A DNA stretch of 64,000 bases from NCBI RefSeq assembly GCF_030867145.1, contig NC_134433.1:15011396-15075395 (forward strand), written 5' to 3'. A model generated the notes under the pieces. That model ran no database searches. It worked only from the letters and a program-made list of their open reading frames with translations, and was not told where the DNA came from. The DNA is from Opisthocomus hoazin. Lineage: Eukaryota > Chordata > Aves > Opisthocomiformes > Opisthocomidae. Within the stretch, counting starts at the first letter, position 1. Every line of letters starts with the position of its first letter. The position numbers and the translations under genes are program-made. This document shows, piece after piece, positions 46,103-58,304 of the stretch.

Positions 46103-46545
46103 ACACAATGAAATAGCTCTGTCTTTCACTGAGATTCTCAAGATGACTACTGCGCCTTCTCTTTCAAAAACTTAATTTAGTGACTTATGGCAAAATTTTA
46201 TCTTAAATTAATGTGATTCTTTATTTTCTTGGTTTTTTTGGGGAGGCTGGTGGAGGTGATTTCATTAATTTTGTTCTTTCTTCAGGCTTGTATCTTTAGT
46301 TGAGTAGCTGTGCAAGCCTCTCTTATAATTTAAGCCATCTCTTTTCATTAAATGTTTCTCTTACTGTGACACTTACAAAAAGCAAACTAGTGGCAAAGTA
46401 ATGTTGTACCTATAATTCTGTACAGAATGACAATGAGCTGAATATAAGATTTTACAAAGTAGACATCCATTTGCAAAATGTTTTGGATGTAATATGTTAA
46501 AGCGCAATGTGCAAAATTTAAATAAAGAATATTTATTAATATGCA
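46103..46545 (+). other. GGNBP2 3' UTR
   Basis: AT-rich sequence from the stop codon to shortly after the poly(A) signal. An earlier ATTAAA lies at about 46347. Confidence 0.7.
46521..46526 (+). terminator. GGNBP2 poly(A) signal AATAAA
   Basis: Canonical hexamer 420 bases after the stop, at the sharp change from AT-rich 3' UTR to GC-rich intergenic sequence, followed by a GTGT-type downstream element near 46556. Confidence 0.75.
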
Positions 46546-48430
46546 TAGTAAAGTCGGTGTACGTGTTTCTGCTTTGAAGGCGCCCTCCCAGCGCTCTGGA
46601 TTCTTGCGGTGTAGATGGGCGGCTGTCGCTTCGCTCTGCGGGGAGGTCGGTGCGAGCGGAGGAAGAGCACAGCCCCTTCGGAGGTGCTCGTCGAAACCAG
46701 TGTGGCGGGGGATCGTCGCCTTGCTGCCAGGGGCCGCGGCGCTGCGCCCAGCCGGGCGTTCCGCTTCCAGGGTCTGCGACAATGCACCGGCGCGGCAGGG
46801 CTGGCCCCGGGCGGCCGCGTGCTGCGGGGCCGGGCTGTACGAATCCTGGCGGGACGGCCGCGCCCGCGCGCTGCCTTTGGCGATGGCCTTGACTTTGTTC
46901 GGAGCGTGCAGCCTGTACCTTTCTGCGGGCGTAATTTAGTTGTTCATCAGGACAATTACCGGTGCCGGCGAGCGAGGAGACTGCGGCGCTCCTTTTCCTT
47001 CTCCCTGGACAAAGCAGCCTTCAAGCTTCTGCCTGAGCCCATCAGAACATCACCAAACAAAGCAGATTTTCAACACACCCTGACGTTTTCTTACTGGAAT
47101 GATGAGCTCTGTTCTGAGAGAGCGGGAGTGCTTCTCCATAAAAATCCCTTCACCCCTATCTTGTCCTCACCAGTACGGTCTGTAAGGGCACGGCTTGTTG
47201 GTAAGAGGCAGAGCTGACAGGCGGCGAGGACGAGGGCTGTGGGAGATTTAGAAAAAAGCCGTTTAAAACCTGGTGCTAAATCAGCAAGATGAGGTGCTGG
47301 CGTGGTTCTGCACGGTGAGCACCCACCTCCTGCTGCCACCGGCCGGCTGCGTGGCCCTTCCACCGGGGAGCCGCTCCGTGCTGGCGCAGCTGGAGGTGGA
47401 GGCTGTTCCTGGCACCCGTGCAACCCCAAAAACGGAGGAATTGCAAACGCCGCGTGCACATTGACATCAAGGCACAAGGGTTTTCGTAATCGTAACAAAG
47501 CTTGGAATAGCGTCCGTATTTAAAGGAGCGGGTGCTCTGTGGATGCGCACCCCCGCTTGGTTATTGGAGAGCTGTCTTGCAAAATCGGACGTAAAGAATA
47601 CATTCTGGACTGAGCTTTAGCTGCATAATTTTTTCCAAATTAATTGGTAATAGTGATAAATAGTGGATATCAGTTAAGATATACTGACAGGTTATTTCAC
47701 TCATGAAACAGAAGAAAACTGAAGATATGAATACTTCTTTATGCGATGACTTCGTGGCAGCGGCTACCACAATCTAAAAGAAAAAAAATCCTGATTTTGG
47801 GGGGAGGGGGGTCTGTAAATAGGATTACAGAATATCATTCCTAATTTCCTCATTTTCTGCGCTGTAGTCCCGTAGCTTTTCCGACAAAGGGGAAGAGACC
47901 GGTTTGTTTCTCAGCTGTGCTTCGTGCTCCAGCCACGCTGCGGAGAGCGGCCGTGCCTGGCGGTGCCTGCTTTGCCCGGGGTTCTCGCAAGGAGCCTGCG
48001 GGTCGATTCGCCGAGGGGAGCAGAGAGCACGGGCGGACTTGTTTCCTGGTCCTGATCTTCACCGTGAAATTCAGCTTCCTGAGAAGGAACCTCCAGCTTC
48101 CCCTGCAGCAAGGCGGCCTCTCGGGGTGCTGGGCACAGGGCTGGCTTCGCGCAGGGAAGCGTTTCCACCCTCCAGGCGAGGAAGGGGAGCGCTTGTCAGG
48201 ACGGGTCTCTTCGACCACACGCTCTGGAAAAATGCGGTGACGGGAGAAACGCGGCGCAGAGCTGTGCCCCGCTTGTGCACGCGCCAGGAGCGGGTTCAGC
48301 GCGGGAGTTGGCCTTGGTCAGTGGCGCAACCGTCGCTTCTCAACGCAGCGTTCGTCGCTTTGTGCTTCACCAGGAGCTGAAATGATGGGGAAAAGAAAAT
48401 GAACGAAGAATCGCTCTGGTTGAAACGCAG
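46546..48430. other. GC-rich intergenic DNA between GGNBP2 and DHRS11
   Basis: CpG-rich at 46560-46980 and again from about 47900. Several open frames up to 200 aa exist on both strands but none resembles a known protein, and they overlap in many frames, as expected from GC-rich sequence. No repeat family recognised. Confidence 0.55.
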
Positions 48431-48952
48431 CGTTCCCGCAGACCACTCGAGAGATTTGGGGGTCGGGGCGGCTGGAGGAAGATGGCGAGCGCCGCAGCCG
48501 TAGCGGGTGCTGTGCCCGGTCTCTCCCGCTTGCAGAATGGCAGCGCCCGCGGTCGCCCCCGCAGAGTTTCTCACGGCCGAGGGGCCGATCTCACCGCACC
48601 GGCTCCTGCGTCCCCCGGCCGGGGCGGGAGCCCTGTGCTCGCTGCGGGCCCCGCACCCGCCCAGGCTCAGCTCCTCCAGGAAGACCCCTGCGCCCTGATG
48701 TGTGGGAGACGCAAGCTCTACTTCTTTTTTTTCTTTTTTAAACCTGTTTTTTAGTTTATTCTTTGCTTTCTGCTTCTGAATTTTCAGTGAGGCTGTGTAA
48801 CCAGTCCGAGGGGGTGGTGCTTCGAGTCCGGCTTTCTCCTTTTGGGGCGGAAAAACCCCAACCCCGCACAGCGCAAACGCTCCTGACCGACCCCCCCCCC
48901 CCGCCACGTTTCCCGCTGAGCCCTCACAAACTCGGCGCACGCAAGGCGGGGG

Positions 48953-49065
48953 GGGCGTGGCTTCGGGTAGTGGGCGTGGCGTCGAGCCGCGGGCGTGGCG
49001 TCGGGTTGTGGGCGTGGCGTCGAGCAGTAGGCGTGGCGTCGGGAAGAGGGCGTGGCCTTGGCGGC
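48953..49065 (+). repeat. 19-bp minisatellite of GGGCGTGGC boxes
   Basis: Five full units (starts at 48953, 48972, 48991, 49010, 49029) and a partial sixth at 49048. Each begins GGGCGTGGC (AGGCGTGGC in unit five) followed by TCGRGNNGN-like sequence. The core resembles the GC/CACC box bound by Sp/KLF zinc-finger factors (inference from motif). Confidence 0.93.
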
Positions 49066-49118
49066 GGGCGGGCGGCGCATTGTGCGCGGCGGCGGCGGGG
49101 CCGGGCCGGGCCGGGGCC

Positions 49119-49250
49119 ATGGAGCGCTGGAGCGGGCGGGTCGCGCTGGTGACCGGCGCCTCGGTGGGCATCGGCGCGGCCGTGGCGCGGGCGCTGGTGC
49201 AGCACGGCATGAAGGTGGTGGGCTGCGCTCGCAGCGTCGACAAGATCGAG
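49119..49250 (+). CDS. DHRS11: DHRS11 coding exon 1 (gene continues beyond window)
   Basis: DHRS11 is a short-chain dehydrogenase/reductase that uses NADP(H) on steroids and related carbonyls. The 44-codon exon starts MERWSGRVALVTGASVGIGA and continues VARALVQHGMKVVGCARSVDKIE; human has ERWRDRLALVTGASGGIGAAVARALVQQGLKVVGCARTVGNIE. The SDR cofactor-binding motif TGxxxGxG (TGASVGIG) is present at about residues 12-19; the cysteine-arginine at the end of the second beta strand favours NADP(H). ATG has G at -3 and +4; human has five extra residues (MARPG) before MERW. Donor is GTACCG, phase 0. The remaining catalytic exons (NNAG, S-Y-x3-K) were not found to the right edge. Confidence 0.95.
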
Positions 49251-52200
49251 GTACCGGGGCTGGGGGGCGGGGGGAGGTGGAGGGGGAGCCCCCGCGGGCG
49301 GGCCCCGGCCGAGCCGCTGCCGCCTCCTCGGGAGGCCCCGCCGGGGCGGGGGTGCTGCCGGCAGCCGGGCCGGGCCGGGCCGAGCCGAGCTCTCCCTCCC
49401 CGCCCCGAGGCCGGTCCCCGGCTCCCCGCCGGTCGGGGTCCTCCTGCGGGAGGGGGCAGCCGGGCCCCGCCGTGCGGGGGTGCCGCGGCCCCGCGGGGGT
49501 TTCCCGGCCCGGGGGAGCGGGGCCGACCGGTCGGACGCTGCCCGAGGGGGGTCCGAGGTGCCCGTGACCGGGGTGAGGGCTGCGGCGGGGGGAGCGGGGC
49601 CCGGCTGCCGGTGGGGTGTGACCGGCCCTCGGGCTCCGGCAGCCGGACGCTCCCCGAGCTCCGCTGAGAACGGGGCTCCGGCCCTGAGCGCGGGGTTCCC
49701 GCTGCCACGAGCATCTCCGGGGCCAGGTCAGAACCCTCCGAGCCTTGAAGGTGCTCAGAAGAAACAGTTTCTGCGGGATCCCGCTTCCATCGCGGGCTGC
49801 GTCCGTGGGCTTTACCTCGCAGCTGTATAAGCTGATTTACTTTGAGAAGTTTCCTCCGAGGGAAGGAAAAGTTACGGTCCGGCAGCGGGAGCGTTGTCAC
49901 CTCGGTTTGGTGGCTGCCGAGCCCAGGGAGAGCCGCGCGAGCACCCCGTGTCTGTGTGTCCTCACCACAGGCTATCGCTAAGGACTCGCTGCGTGCAGGA
50001 ATAAATCGTCCGAAAAATCATGGAAAACAAGGCTGGACGTTGCCGCTGCCGCTGAGGAGCGGGGTTAAACACAGAAACGCTCGGAGGAAACCGAACTTTT
50101 TCCGTTCTTCGTTGTGAATCAGAAGGGCAGCGCGTGCAGGGAGGGCAGAACGCAGCGATGCGGCGTGCTGAGCCGTGCTCTGGGGCTGGCTGCTGGTCCT
50201 GGGCTGCCCGGGGTCTCGGTGCCGCGCTTGGCGGGGAGCGTCGAGCTCCCCCGAGGCTTCCCGCCCGCGGCGGAGGGTGGCGAAGGCGCTGCCGCAGCCC
50301 GGCTCCACGAGGCTCTCGTAGCCTCGCCGTGCCGGGGAAGGGACGCTGCAGAGGATGCTGTTGCTTCCCATTCTCCTCCAAAAAGGAAAGAAAAGCCATT
50401 TCCAAGATTGCCGTTTCCAATACTGCTCTTTCTTCTGGTATTCTTTTGAAATCTTTTGATTTTCTTTGGCAAAGAAAATCAATGAAACCTGTGTTTTCCT
50501 TCAGAGCTACAGAGGAGTTTCCTTCCTTTCTGAAGCCCGAAAGCTTTCCTTTCTGAAACTTTTCTGGCAACAATGCAGTATAGATTTAGGAAAGAGTAGT
50601 CTTGTAAAGGCTTTGCCTTTTTGTTGGAGTCTGCACAAAACACAGTCACGTTTGATGTAGGTGATTTATCGGGGTTGTGCGGTGTGCGTGTGTGCTGAGC
50701 TGTGCTGTTTGATGTCTTCCAAGGCCCTGGTTACTGTTGGATTTCAAAAACTTGCCTTTAACGCCGCGGCTGATGTTTGTCCCTGCTTCCTTCTCGCTCC
50801 TCTCCTCTCTAAGAACCCAACAGTGTTAGCAGCGCACGGTCATTAGCTTCGGTAGGTGTCTGGCCTGTGTTTTGCTCCATTGCTATTCTGATTTTATTTA
50901 TTGTGAAGCATGTTGCCTTAAAGAGGAAGAAAATCCTGGAGGTGCTGCTTGCTCAGGGAGGGGATGGTGCTGGAGCACGAGGTGGTCCAGGGTCATTCCA
51001 GGAACAGGTCCATCACCTCCGCTGGCTGCCAGGAACGCGTGTGTCGGCACAGATGAGTCCTGCCGTGCCTTCGGAGCAGAGCTGTTCACCATAACGAAGC
51101 TTTCCTCCAGGAGTGTCACCTTGTGGTTTTTTTTTTCTTTAAAAAAAAAAAAATAAGAGGAAGGTATTCAGGCATCAGGCTGTTGAGCTCGCGCTGGGAC
51201 TTGGGACTTTGGCCGTGGCTGTAGGAAACTGTCTGGAGGAGCAGGAGCTGGCGTTGGTGCAGGGGATGACCGTGCTGCAGCGGGCGACGCGGCCAGACCC
51301 CGTCTCGGGAGCTGCTGCTGGGGCTCCTGCCCGCTGGAGGGGCTTCGGCTGCTCCGGGCGGTGGGAAGGCGACGGGCAGGTCCTGCCTGCCGTCGGCGCT
51401 CTGCGAGCACGTCGTTACCTTGATTAGTTATTGTGTAACCAGATCTGTCCACAAAATACACTCATCGGTTAGCTCCGGCTGCTGGTTTTCCAAGCCGTCG
51501 TTGCGGGGAGCCTTGGTGGGGGGACGAAGGATGCGCTGGTTTGGGGTCCCACGTGAGGGGCAGGGTGGGGGAAGCGCTGCCGATGCTCGGGGCTGGGGCG
51601 CGGCGACGGAGGGACGAGAGGAGAGAACGAGGAAGGAGCTGAGGGCTTGGCGTTGCCAGGTGTGAACAGAGGAGAGGTTAGAGCATCGCGGCCGTGATTG
51701 CTGCAGGACAAATCTTGTTGCGGTATAAAATTGGATAATTCGCGAAATACCGCTGTGGATAACTGCATACTGAGGAGCAGACCTGGGAGATAAATCAAGG
51801 CAGCTTGAAGTGGAAAGAGTGCCAACAGTACGGCTCAAACCCAGGAACACAGCACCCGTGTTGTAGCACAAAAGCGTGTGTTTTCATTCACGCTATGCAC
51901 CAGTCATCCGTTGTAAGGTGAAGTGGCTGGAACCACTCTGTATGGTGGTTTTATAACCTACTGTAAACTGGTGACCAAAAGAATACGTTGTCTTGTGGGG
52001 AGTTTAACTCGGGCAATAAATGCAATGTCAAGATTTCTTTATCTCTTGGAAAATCAGACGAGGGCTTGAGGCAAGGTAACGAAGGAATTGCAAAGTTGTG
52101 GTTTTGATGTTAAACCCGTGTCGTGGCTCCAGTGCTCTTTATTTGACTTTTGAAATAAAAATGTTAATGGCTTACAAAACCTGCAAAAGTCTCTCTTTTT

Positions 52201-53790
52201 TTTTTTTCATTCTTTTCCCTTCCACTGGCTCTGTAGAAAAGCCACGTGCTCGACTTGCCTTGAGTTAGTGTTCCGGCTGACTTCGGTGCTGTCATTTCAA
52301 GACTGGATTTGATTTTCCTGTTGTCACATCTTTGTACGTGCAGGCACAGCCAGCGCAGGCTCCGACGCCTGGGTTTCCCCTCTGTAATCGTATCTGGCTG
52401 GGACCCCTTAGACCACGGCGTTGACCCTCCTGCAGCCTCGTGTTCCCCACTCCTCGAGCCACCCTTGTGAGTGGAGACTCCACGTGTGGGTTCTCCAGCA
52501 GGAACTTTTTTACTGTAGTCAGACTTTGAGGAATAGGATGTGATTAAAATGGCTTTATTTTACTTTTGCGTGCCAGGAGATAATTTGGGTTGAAAGCTTG
52601 CTTTAAATGAGAAGCCGAGAGGTACGAGCAGCTGGCACAGACGTTTGGCATGTGCTCTTGCTGAGTGTTTTCTGCTCTTCAGATGCCTCCACACGTTCCA
52701 AGTCGGGAGCGAGCGTCAGTGCCTTCATGAATTAGCCAAGAGTTTTTAGCAGCCTGCAAGAGCAGGCTTTGGTGGCAGCTGCTCCCTGTTAGCTGGTCAC
52801 CTTCACAGGGACCCCCTCGCTGAGCACGGGGGTCTCCAGCGCCGAGCAGCTTTGCTGGGATTTAGTGACCTCGCGCAGCTTAGCTGGTACGGAAGGCACA
52901 GTGAGCTGCAGTCACTCCATCCCGCAGACAAAAGGCAGAGCGGCGCTTTTGATGGCTTCCCTACAAGGCTCGTCAATGAAAGTTCTTCCTGACAGTCTCC
53001 AGAAATTCATGTTTTGTGTCTGACTTCTTGCAGCGGCACAAAATGGTAGAGTGACCGCAGATACGGGGTCGCTCTCTGTGTGCAGGACAAGAAGTTCCCC
53101 CCATCCCCCAACTGGTAAAACGCTCTCTGATCTTTTTTTAAGCATGATGCAGAAGTTTTGTTTTGCAGTGTTCTTCCCCTGGGATGAGGGGAAGCTTGGG
53201 AGGGGTAAACGTAGGGTCTGGCTCAGAGGCATGGTAAAAGCATCGAGGTATTCCGGTGCTTTTCTTCGGGATCACAGGAAGGCAGGAGACAGGGAGCTGC
53301 TTCCGAAGAGTTTGCTTGGTATCGCACTCTTTTTTAACAGTCAAATTTGATTGCATGTATTTTTATATTTGTAGAGAATGGCAAAAGCACCGGTAGGAGT
53401 TCTTCCTCTGGATCCGTGCATGCATGGCGGCTGCGTGACCGGGGCCGTCGCCGGTGGGAGAAGCTCCGGTTGGGGCAGCCCCACCTGCTTCAGGTCAGGC
53501 AGCACTGGATGCTGCTGCACGAATTTTTGCCAGAAATCTTCCAGCAGCTCCTTCATTCCTTTGATACCTTGCTGGAAGGTGGCCAGGGGCGTCTGTCCCT
53601 TTTTTGTGAGGTTTTTCAGCGGAGCTGCACAACTCAGCGTGCCGGCTGGCTCGTCTTGTACGGCTTCCCCTGGGATCCCGATCTGCGAGGGGAATGCTTT
53701 GGGTCTGCTGCAGGCCAAAGAACAAAACATCTGGCTGCTTCGGGGAGACTGGTGAGCATCCCCTGAAGCAGTGGGACCTGGCTGCTCTGC

Positions 53791-53874
53791 CAGAGGGGCA
53801 GGGGGTCGGTGGGGGGACCTGCTTTGCTGCTCTGGGAGGGCAGCAGGTCCCCCCACCGACCTTCTGCCCCTCTG
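53791..53874 (+). repeat. Near-perfect inverted repeat, 33-bp arms
   Basis: Left arm 53791-53823 (starting CAGAGGGGCAGGGGGTCGGT) is the reverse complement of right arm 53842-53874 except at two adjacent bases that would form G-U pairs in RNA; the loop is 18 nt. Weaker complementarity extends outward to about 53774 and 53896. Confidence 0.92.
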
Positions 53875-55987
53875 AGCGAGGAGAGATCCAGGCCAAGATC
53901 AAAGGTGTTGGAGAGATTTAATCATGGATGTCATGTTGTAAACAAAAAATATATATATATTTTTTTCTTTTTCTCAGAACAGGCTGTGCAGGAAGCAATA
54001 AATGCGGTTTAAAATACAAGGTTTAACCGATTCATTCTAATGCATTTGTGACAGTTATTGATCAAAGGTAACATTTATAGCCGGGGACTGCGTTGTCAAG
54101 GTTAAATCGTGCTCAAGAAAAAGCCTTTGATAAGCTGAGCTATTGATTGCAGACTCGAGCAGGCCGATCTCTGAAGACGCCGGTGCTCTCTTCGGCAAGC
54201 AGCGCTCTGGTGGTGTGGGAGGAGGAAGAAGTAGCCGAGCCTTCCTCCCGGGAGCTGAGCATCCCGAGGAGCCATTTGCAGGCTGGCTGTTTGCTTCCAC
54301 CAGGCTGTGAGGTTCTTGACCCCTTCGGTGCTCCAAGGTGGTTAATTAACGGCTAAATTGTTTCGTAGTACCTGAATGTGGAGTTTAATTACGTCGTGTG
54401 AATGATGTTGATGGCGTGGAGGTCAACTGGTAAAAACTTTGGCCTCCCCCTGTGAATGTCTGTCCGGGGCAGTCGAGCTGTGGATGTCCCCGTGGTGGGG
54501 TCTGTCCCTGTGCCCTGCAGCCCAGACTGGGTTTCGTGGGGTGTTCCTGAAAACACAGGTTTGCCTCTGTGCCCGCAGTGTCTTCATCTCGTGATTTACA
54601 GCAACGGGCTCATGGCTGAACGCAAGAGGTGTGAGTTTTGGTGCCCGGCTCCCACCCGCTGGGCAGCCTCTGCGGCTCCCGTCCTCCCTGTGCCGGAGCT
54701 GGATGAGCTGCCGTCCCCAGGTGCTGGTCGTGGACCTCATCGCTGCCCCTCTCCTCTGCCCCGTCGCTCTCCTGGCTTGCAGGCTGCAGAGCTGTTGGGC
54801 TGTGTGGTAGCCCGACGAATGATATTTTTTTTTTTTTTTAAGACAGGAGGAGCAGCTCCAGGCAGGATAATCCCAAGGTATGGGATTGTAAATGTGTAAA
54901 TGAGCGACCTTCAGAATCTCCTTGGCCTCTGGAGGGGCTGGTTTTGTGTTTGGCGAAGGCCTTGCCTCGGGGACGGTGGGTGCTCAAGGCCTCCGAGGTG
55001 CTTTTATTGCCGTTTGTCCCTGACCAGATGCTTTTGTGGCTAGATGAGGTCCCGTAATTGCTGTTCTGAGTAGTGGGAACAAATGCTTTGCTGTCCCGAT
55101 GGTTCTCCTCAGCCTTGAAGCTCAGGAGGTGCATGGGGCTAGGATTGCTTTTAAAGGGGGTTGGGTTCCTCCTCCTTCCTCCCAAAATGTCCTTTATCGC
55201 AGCAGCCCCCCCCCTTCTCTGCTGCTCTTTGGTTCTCTGTGGCTTTGCAATAGCACAGCGATACCAGGGTATGTTGTGCTTGCAGCCTTAAAAATAAGGA
55301 ATAACCGAGCCTTTTCCGGGATTTTGGGGATGTGGTGGGGTTCTGGTTCTGCTGCTGCCTTCCTAGGTAACGGGGCAGATCGGGTGGCTGTCCCGTGCCT
55401 CAGTTTTCCCACATAAAACCTGGCAGCTGCCGCCCTGGGGAGGTGGGGGGGCTGTACGGGGGCAGCGTTCGGACCTGGAGGGGTTTTATTCTGATCTGCG
55501 TTTTGGGTTCATGGGGCAGAGAGGCTGTAAATACGATGGTGGTGGTCCTGGGGCTTGTTAATAGTTAAAGCTCTGCAGAAAGCACTGGCTGTGCCAAAGT
55601 CGAGCTTTAACCCTCGCTGCTGCCGGTGTCCGTGTGGGAAGTGTCAGTGGTGATTTCCTGGGTGGGTTTGCACCCACCCTGGTTCATAGGGCAGGGTGGG
55701 AGCAGAGGATCTGGGGTCTTGCTCCTTCAGCCAGACTTTTCTCCCCATTAGGCTCGTGCAGATCGGCTGCAGCTCTGCTCGGCCTGACCGGGGCTTAGCA
55801 TCGGCGTAGGTGTGAGCAGCGCTGAGCCCGCCGTGTCCGTCGGCGTTGCTACAGATGTTTAATCGCGGCACCCGCAGCTGCGCGGTGATGGAAGGGGTAA
55901 TCCCTGCGGTTGCTGCCGCTTGCTGCGCCTGGGCTGGGGCGTGCGGGAGCCTTCGTCACGTTTGGCAGTGGGGTGTCAAGCTGGGGC

Positions 55988-56603
55988 GTCTTAAAATCCG
56001 GCACCCATCATCTGGGGTGCATTAGGAGGAGTGTGGGCAGCAGGGCGAGGGAGGTTCTCCTTGCCCTCTACTCTGCCCTAGTGAGGCCCCATCTGCAGTG
56101 CTGTGTCCAGTGCTGGGCTCCCCAGTTCAAGAGAGATGAGGAGCTGCTGGAGAGAGTCCAGCGGAGGGCTGCGAGGATGAGGAGGGGACTGGAGCATCTC
56201 TCCTGCGAGGAGAGACTGAGGGAGCTGGGCTTGTTCAGCCTGGAGAAGAGAAGGCTGCGAGGGGACCTTCGAAATGCCTCTAAATATCTGCAGGGTGGGA
56301 GTCAGGAGGACGGGGCCAGACTCTTTCCAGTGGTGCCCAGCGACAGGACAAGGGGCAACGGGCACAAACTGAAGCAGAGGAAGCTCCAGCTGAAGATGAG
56401 GAAGAACTTCTTCCCTCTGAGGGTGACGGAGCCCTGGCCCAGGCTGCCCAGGGAGGCTGTGGATTCTCCTTCTCTGGAGATATTCCAGCCCCGCCTGGCC
56501 GCGGTGCTGTGCAGCCTGCTCTGGGTGACCCTGCTTGGGCAGGGGGTTGGGCTGGGGGACCCACAGAGGGCCCTGCCAACCCCGACCATGCTGTGATTCT
56601 GTG
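55988..56603 (+). mobile_element. CR1 LINE 3' copy with ORF2 C-terminal remnant
   Basis: About 0.6 kb, ending in GTGATTCTGTGATC as CR1 elements do. One frame still reads part of the degenerate ORF2 end (LVRPHLQCCVQCWAPQFKRD, LLERVQRRAARM, LFSLEKRRLRGDL, DRTRGNGHKLKQRKLQL), so it is relatively well preserved. It lies in sense orientation in the DHRS11 intron; it encodes only the tail of the polyprotein and cannot be active. Confidence 0.93.
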
Positions 56604-58248
56604 ATCTGAATTTTGGTACTGGGGAGCACTGGGAGCTGGAGGGGGAAGGCTCGCTCCTCTCCAGGCGTGTGTTAATCTGCCTCTTCAGAAGAGGATTTGC
56701 TGAGGATTACACGGGAGCTGATGAGACGGGGATGTGCGGGGACCGCGGCTCTCGCCCTGCCCTCGCTTGCTGCCGTGGGGATGGCGCTGGGGAGGAGCGG
56801 GAAAACATCCAGCTCTGCGGGCTTCGGAGCGGAGCCCGGCGTGTGGAGAGGGGAAGAGGCCGATCCGTGATCCGAGGCGAGCGCTGCTGTTGGGGTACAG
56901 CTCTCGGTGACAGCAGCGGGTGCTGTGCAGGCGGCCGTGCCGGCAGGCGTGCTGTGTCGCAGCGAGGCGTGGGGCCCGGCCAAGCTCCTGGAGCCCAGCG
57001 GCCGCCATCGATGCTCAGGTTTTCCTGGGCCCCCCAGTGACGAGCTCGCTGTTTGGGTGTCATCTGCTGCCTCTTCGTCTCGCAGGTGGGGACACTGGGG
57101 CTGGGGAGGGGGAAAGCCTGCCGGTGAGCTTGTGGCAGAGCTGGGAACGGGTCCTGGCTGTCCTCGGGAGTGCTCCCGAGTCTCACCCACAAGGTACGGT
57201 GATACACTTGGTTACAACACACGTTATTCAGAGTGGGCATGTGCCGATGGTTTCTGTGGACCTCTGATCACGCCCTAGATCTTCAGGCTATCGCTGGGCA
57301 TCTCAGACCTTCAGTGCTGCAAGATTAGGTGGAATTTGATTTAATTAAAAATAAGTAAGGAAATGTTTTTCGACTCCTTGAGCGTGGTGGAGGTGTGCTC
57401 GCTTGTGGAGATGACACAGAAGGCATGTGCCCTGATGTGAGGGTGCTGAAGCTCGGGCTCGGCTCTGCCCTCCGCGTGCTGCGTTCGCAGGTTGCCTTGG
57501 AAATCTGCGCTCGAACGGGCAGCGATCCAGCCTGCGACGCGGGGACCATCGGGCCTGCCGTGTGCGGGCACTTGGGCATCTTGGAGCTACGTGGTCTTCG
57601 AACCCTGCTTGCAAAGGCAGCCAAGGGCTGGTGGAAGACCTCCAGACAGCAGCTTCAGTCTTAATAAGAGTTCTGGGGTTCTCTGAGGAAGAAGAACATC
57701 CACGGGCCCGGCTTGCGTGGGCACCTGCTTTATGCGTGGCGGGGCTGAAGGGCAGGCAGGCACCTGCGACGCTTGTTTTAGGGTAGTTGTACCTCAGAGT
57801 GAGCGCGAGATATTGCTCTAATGAGCTGTCATCGGAGGAGCAGCGTGTTTCCTCCTCCCCCACGCCAGCCCGTAGCAACGTGATCTGAGCAAGCAGTAAA
57901 AAGAAAAAAGAGTGCCTTCAGCCTTGACGTAAGGAGCGGTTGTTTGAATGCCTTAAGGTAGCAGGGACCTTCGGGGCAGAATAAATGGGGCGACTCGGCT
58001 TGTGTGTATGAGACTGGGAATTTAAAATGGAGTGTGCTAGGAAAAAAAATAATCTTGGTTGTTTAACTACTGAAAAAGTGCAGGGAGGGCTTGGAAAAAA
58101 GCAATGTGAGTCTGGAGCTGTCTGGTAGGCCAATTACCAGTACTGGGAAGACGTGACTGCTCAAGCAGACCCCTGTTTAGCAGGGAGGCTGGCTTCAGTG
58201 CCTGGGATGAAACCAGCTGAAGGGCTCCCTGGGGCCACCCCGCACCCA

Positions 58249-58304
58249 TGGGCGAGGAGGTGGTGGGCGAGGAGGTGGTGGGCGAGGAGGCGGTGGGCAG
58301 GATG
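58249..58304 (+). repeat. 15-bp minisatellite
   Basis: Three full units of TGGGCGAGGAGGTGG (third with CGG at the end) starting at 58249, 58264 and 58279, then a degenerate fourth. Located in DHRS11 intron 1. Confidence 0.92.

Larger units (their letters stand above)
48430..49720 (+). promoter_or_regulatory. CpG island promoter of DHRS11
   Basis: About 1.3 kb of dense CpG centred on the first coding exon of DHRS11. It includes a 19-bp minisatellite of GGGCGTGGC boxes ending about 50 bases before the ATG. No TATA box seen in the usual position. Confidence 0.8.

Noticed and set aside
46615-47217. 200-codon plus-strand frame after GGNBP2
   Set aside because: Unrecognised, GC-rich, no promoter or splice context, and overlapped by other frames of similar length.
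48296-49900. 534-codon open frame on the minus strand across the DHRS11 promoter
   Set aside because: It crosses the CpG island, the 19-bp minisatellite and the DHRS11 exon; composition is Pro/Arg/Gly/Ala-rich and repetitive, with no similarity to any family I know. Long frames arise where GC is high and stops are rare.
50458-50480. 10-bp palindrome GATTTTCTTT-GGC-AAAGAAAATC
   Set aside because: Short AT-rich stem of a kind expected by chance in a window this size; no further context.
55910-56596. 228-codon frame with a plausible protein-like stretch
   Set aside because: The readable part is the C-terminal ORF2 remnant of a CR1 retrotransposon.
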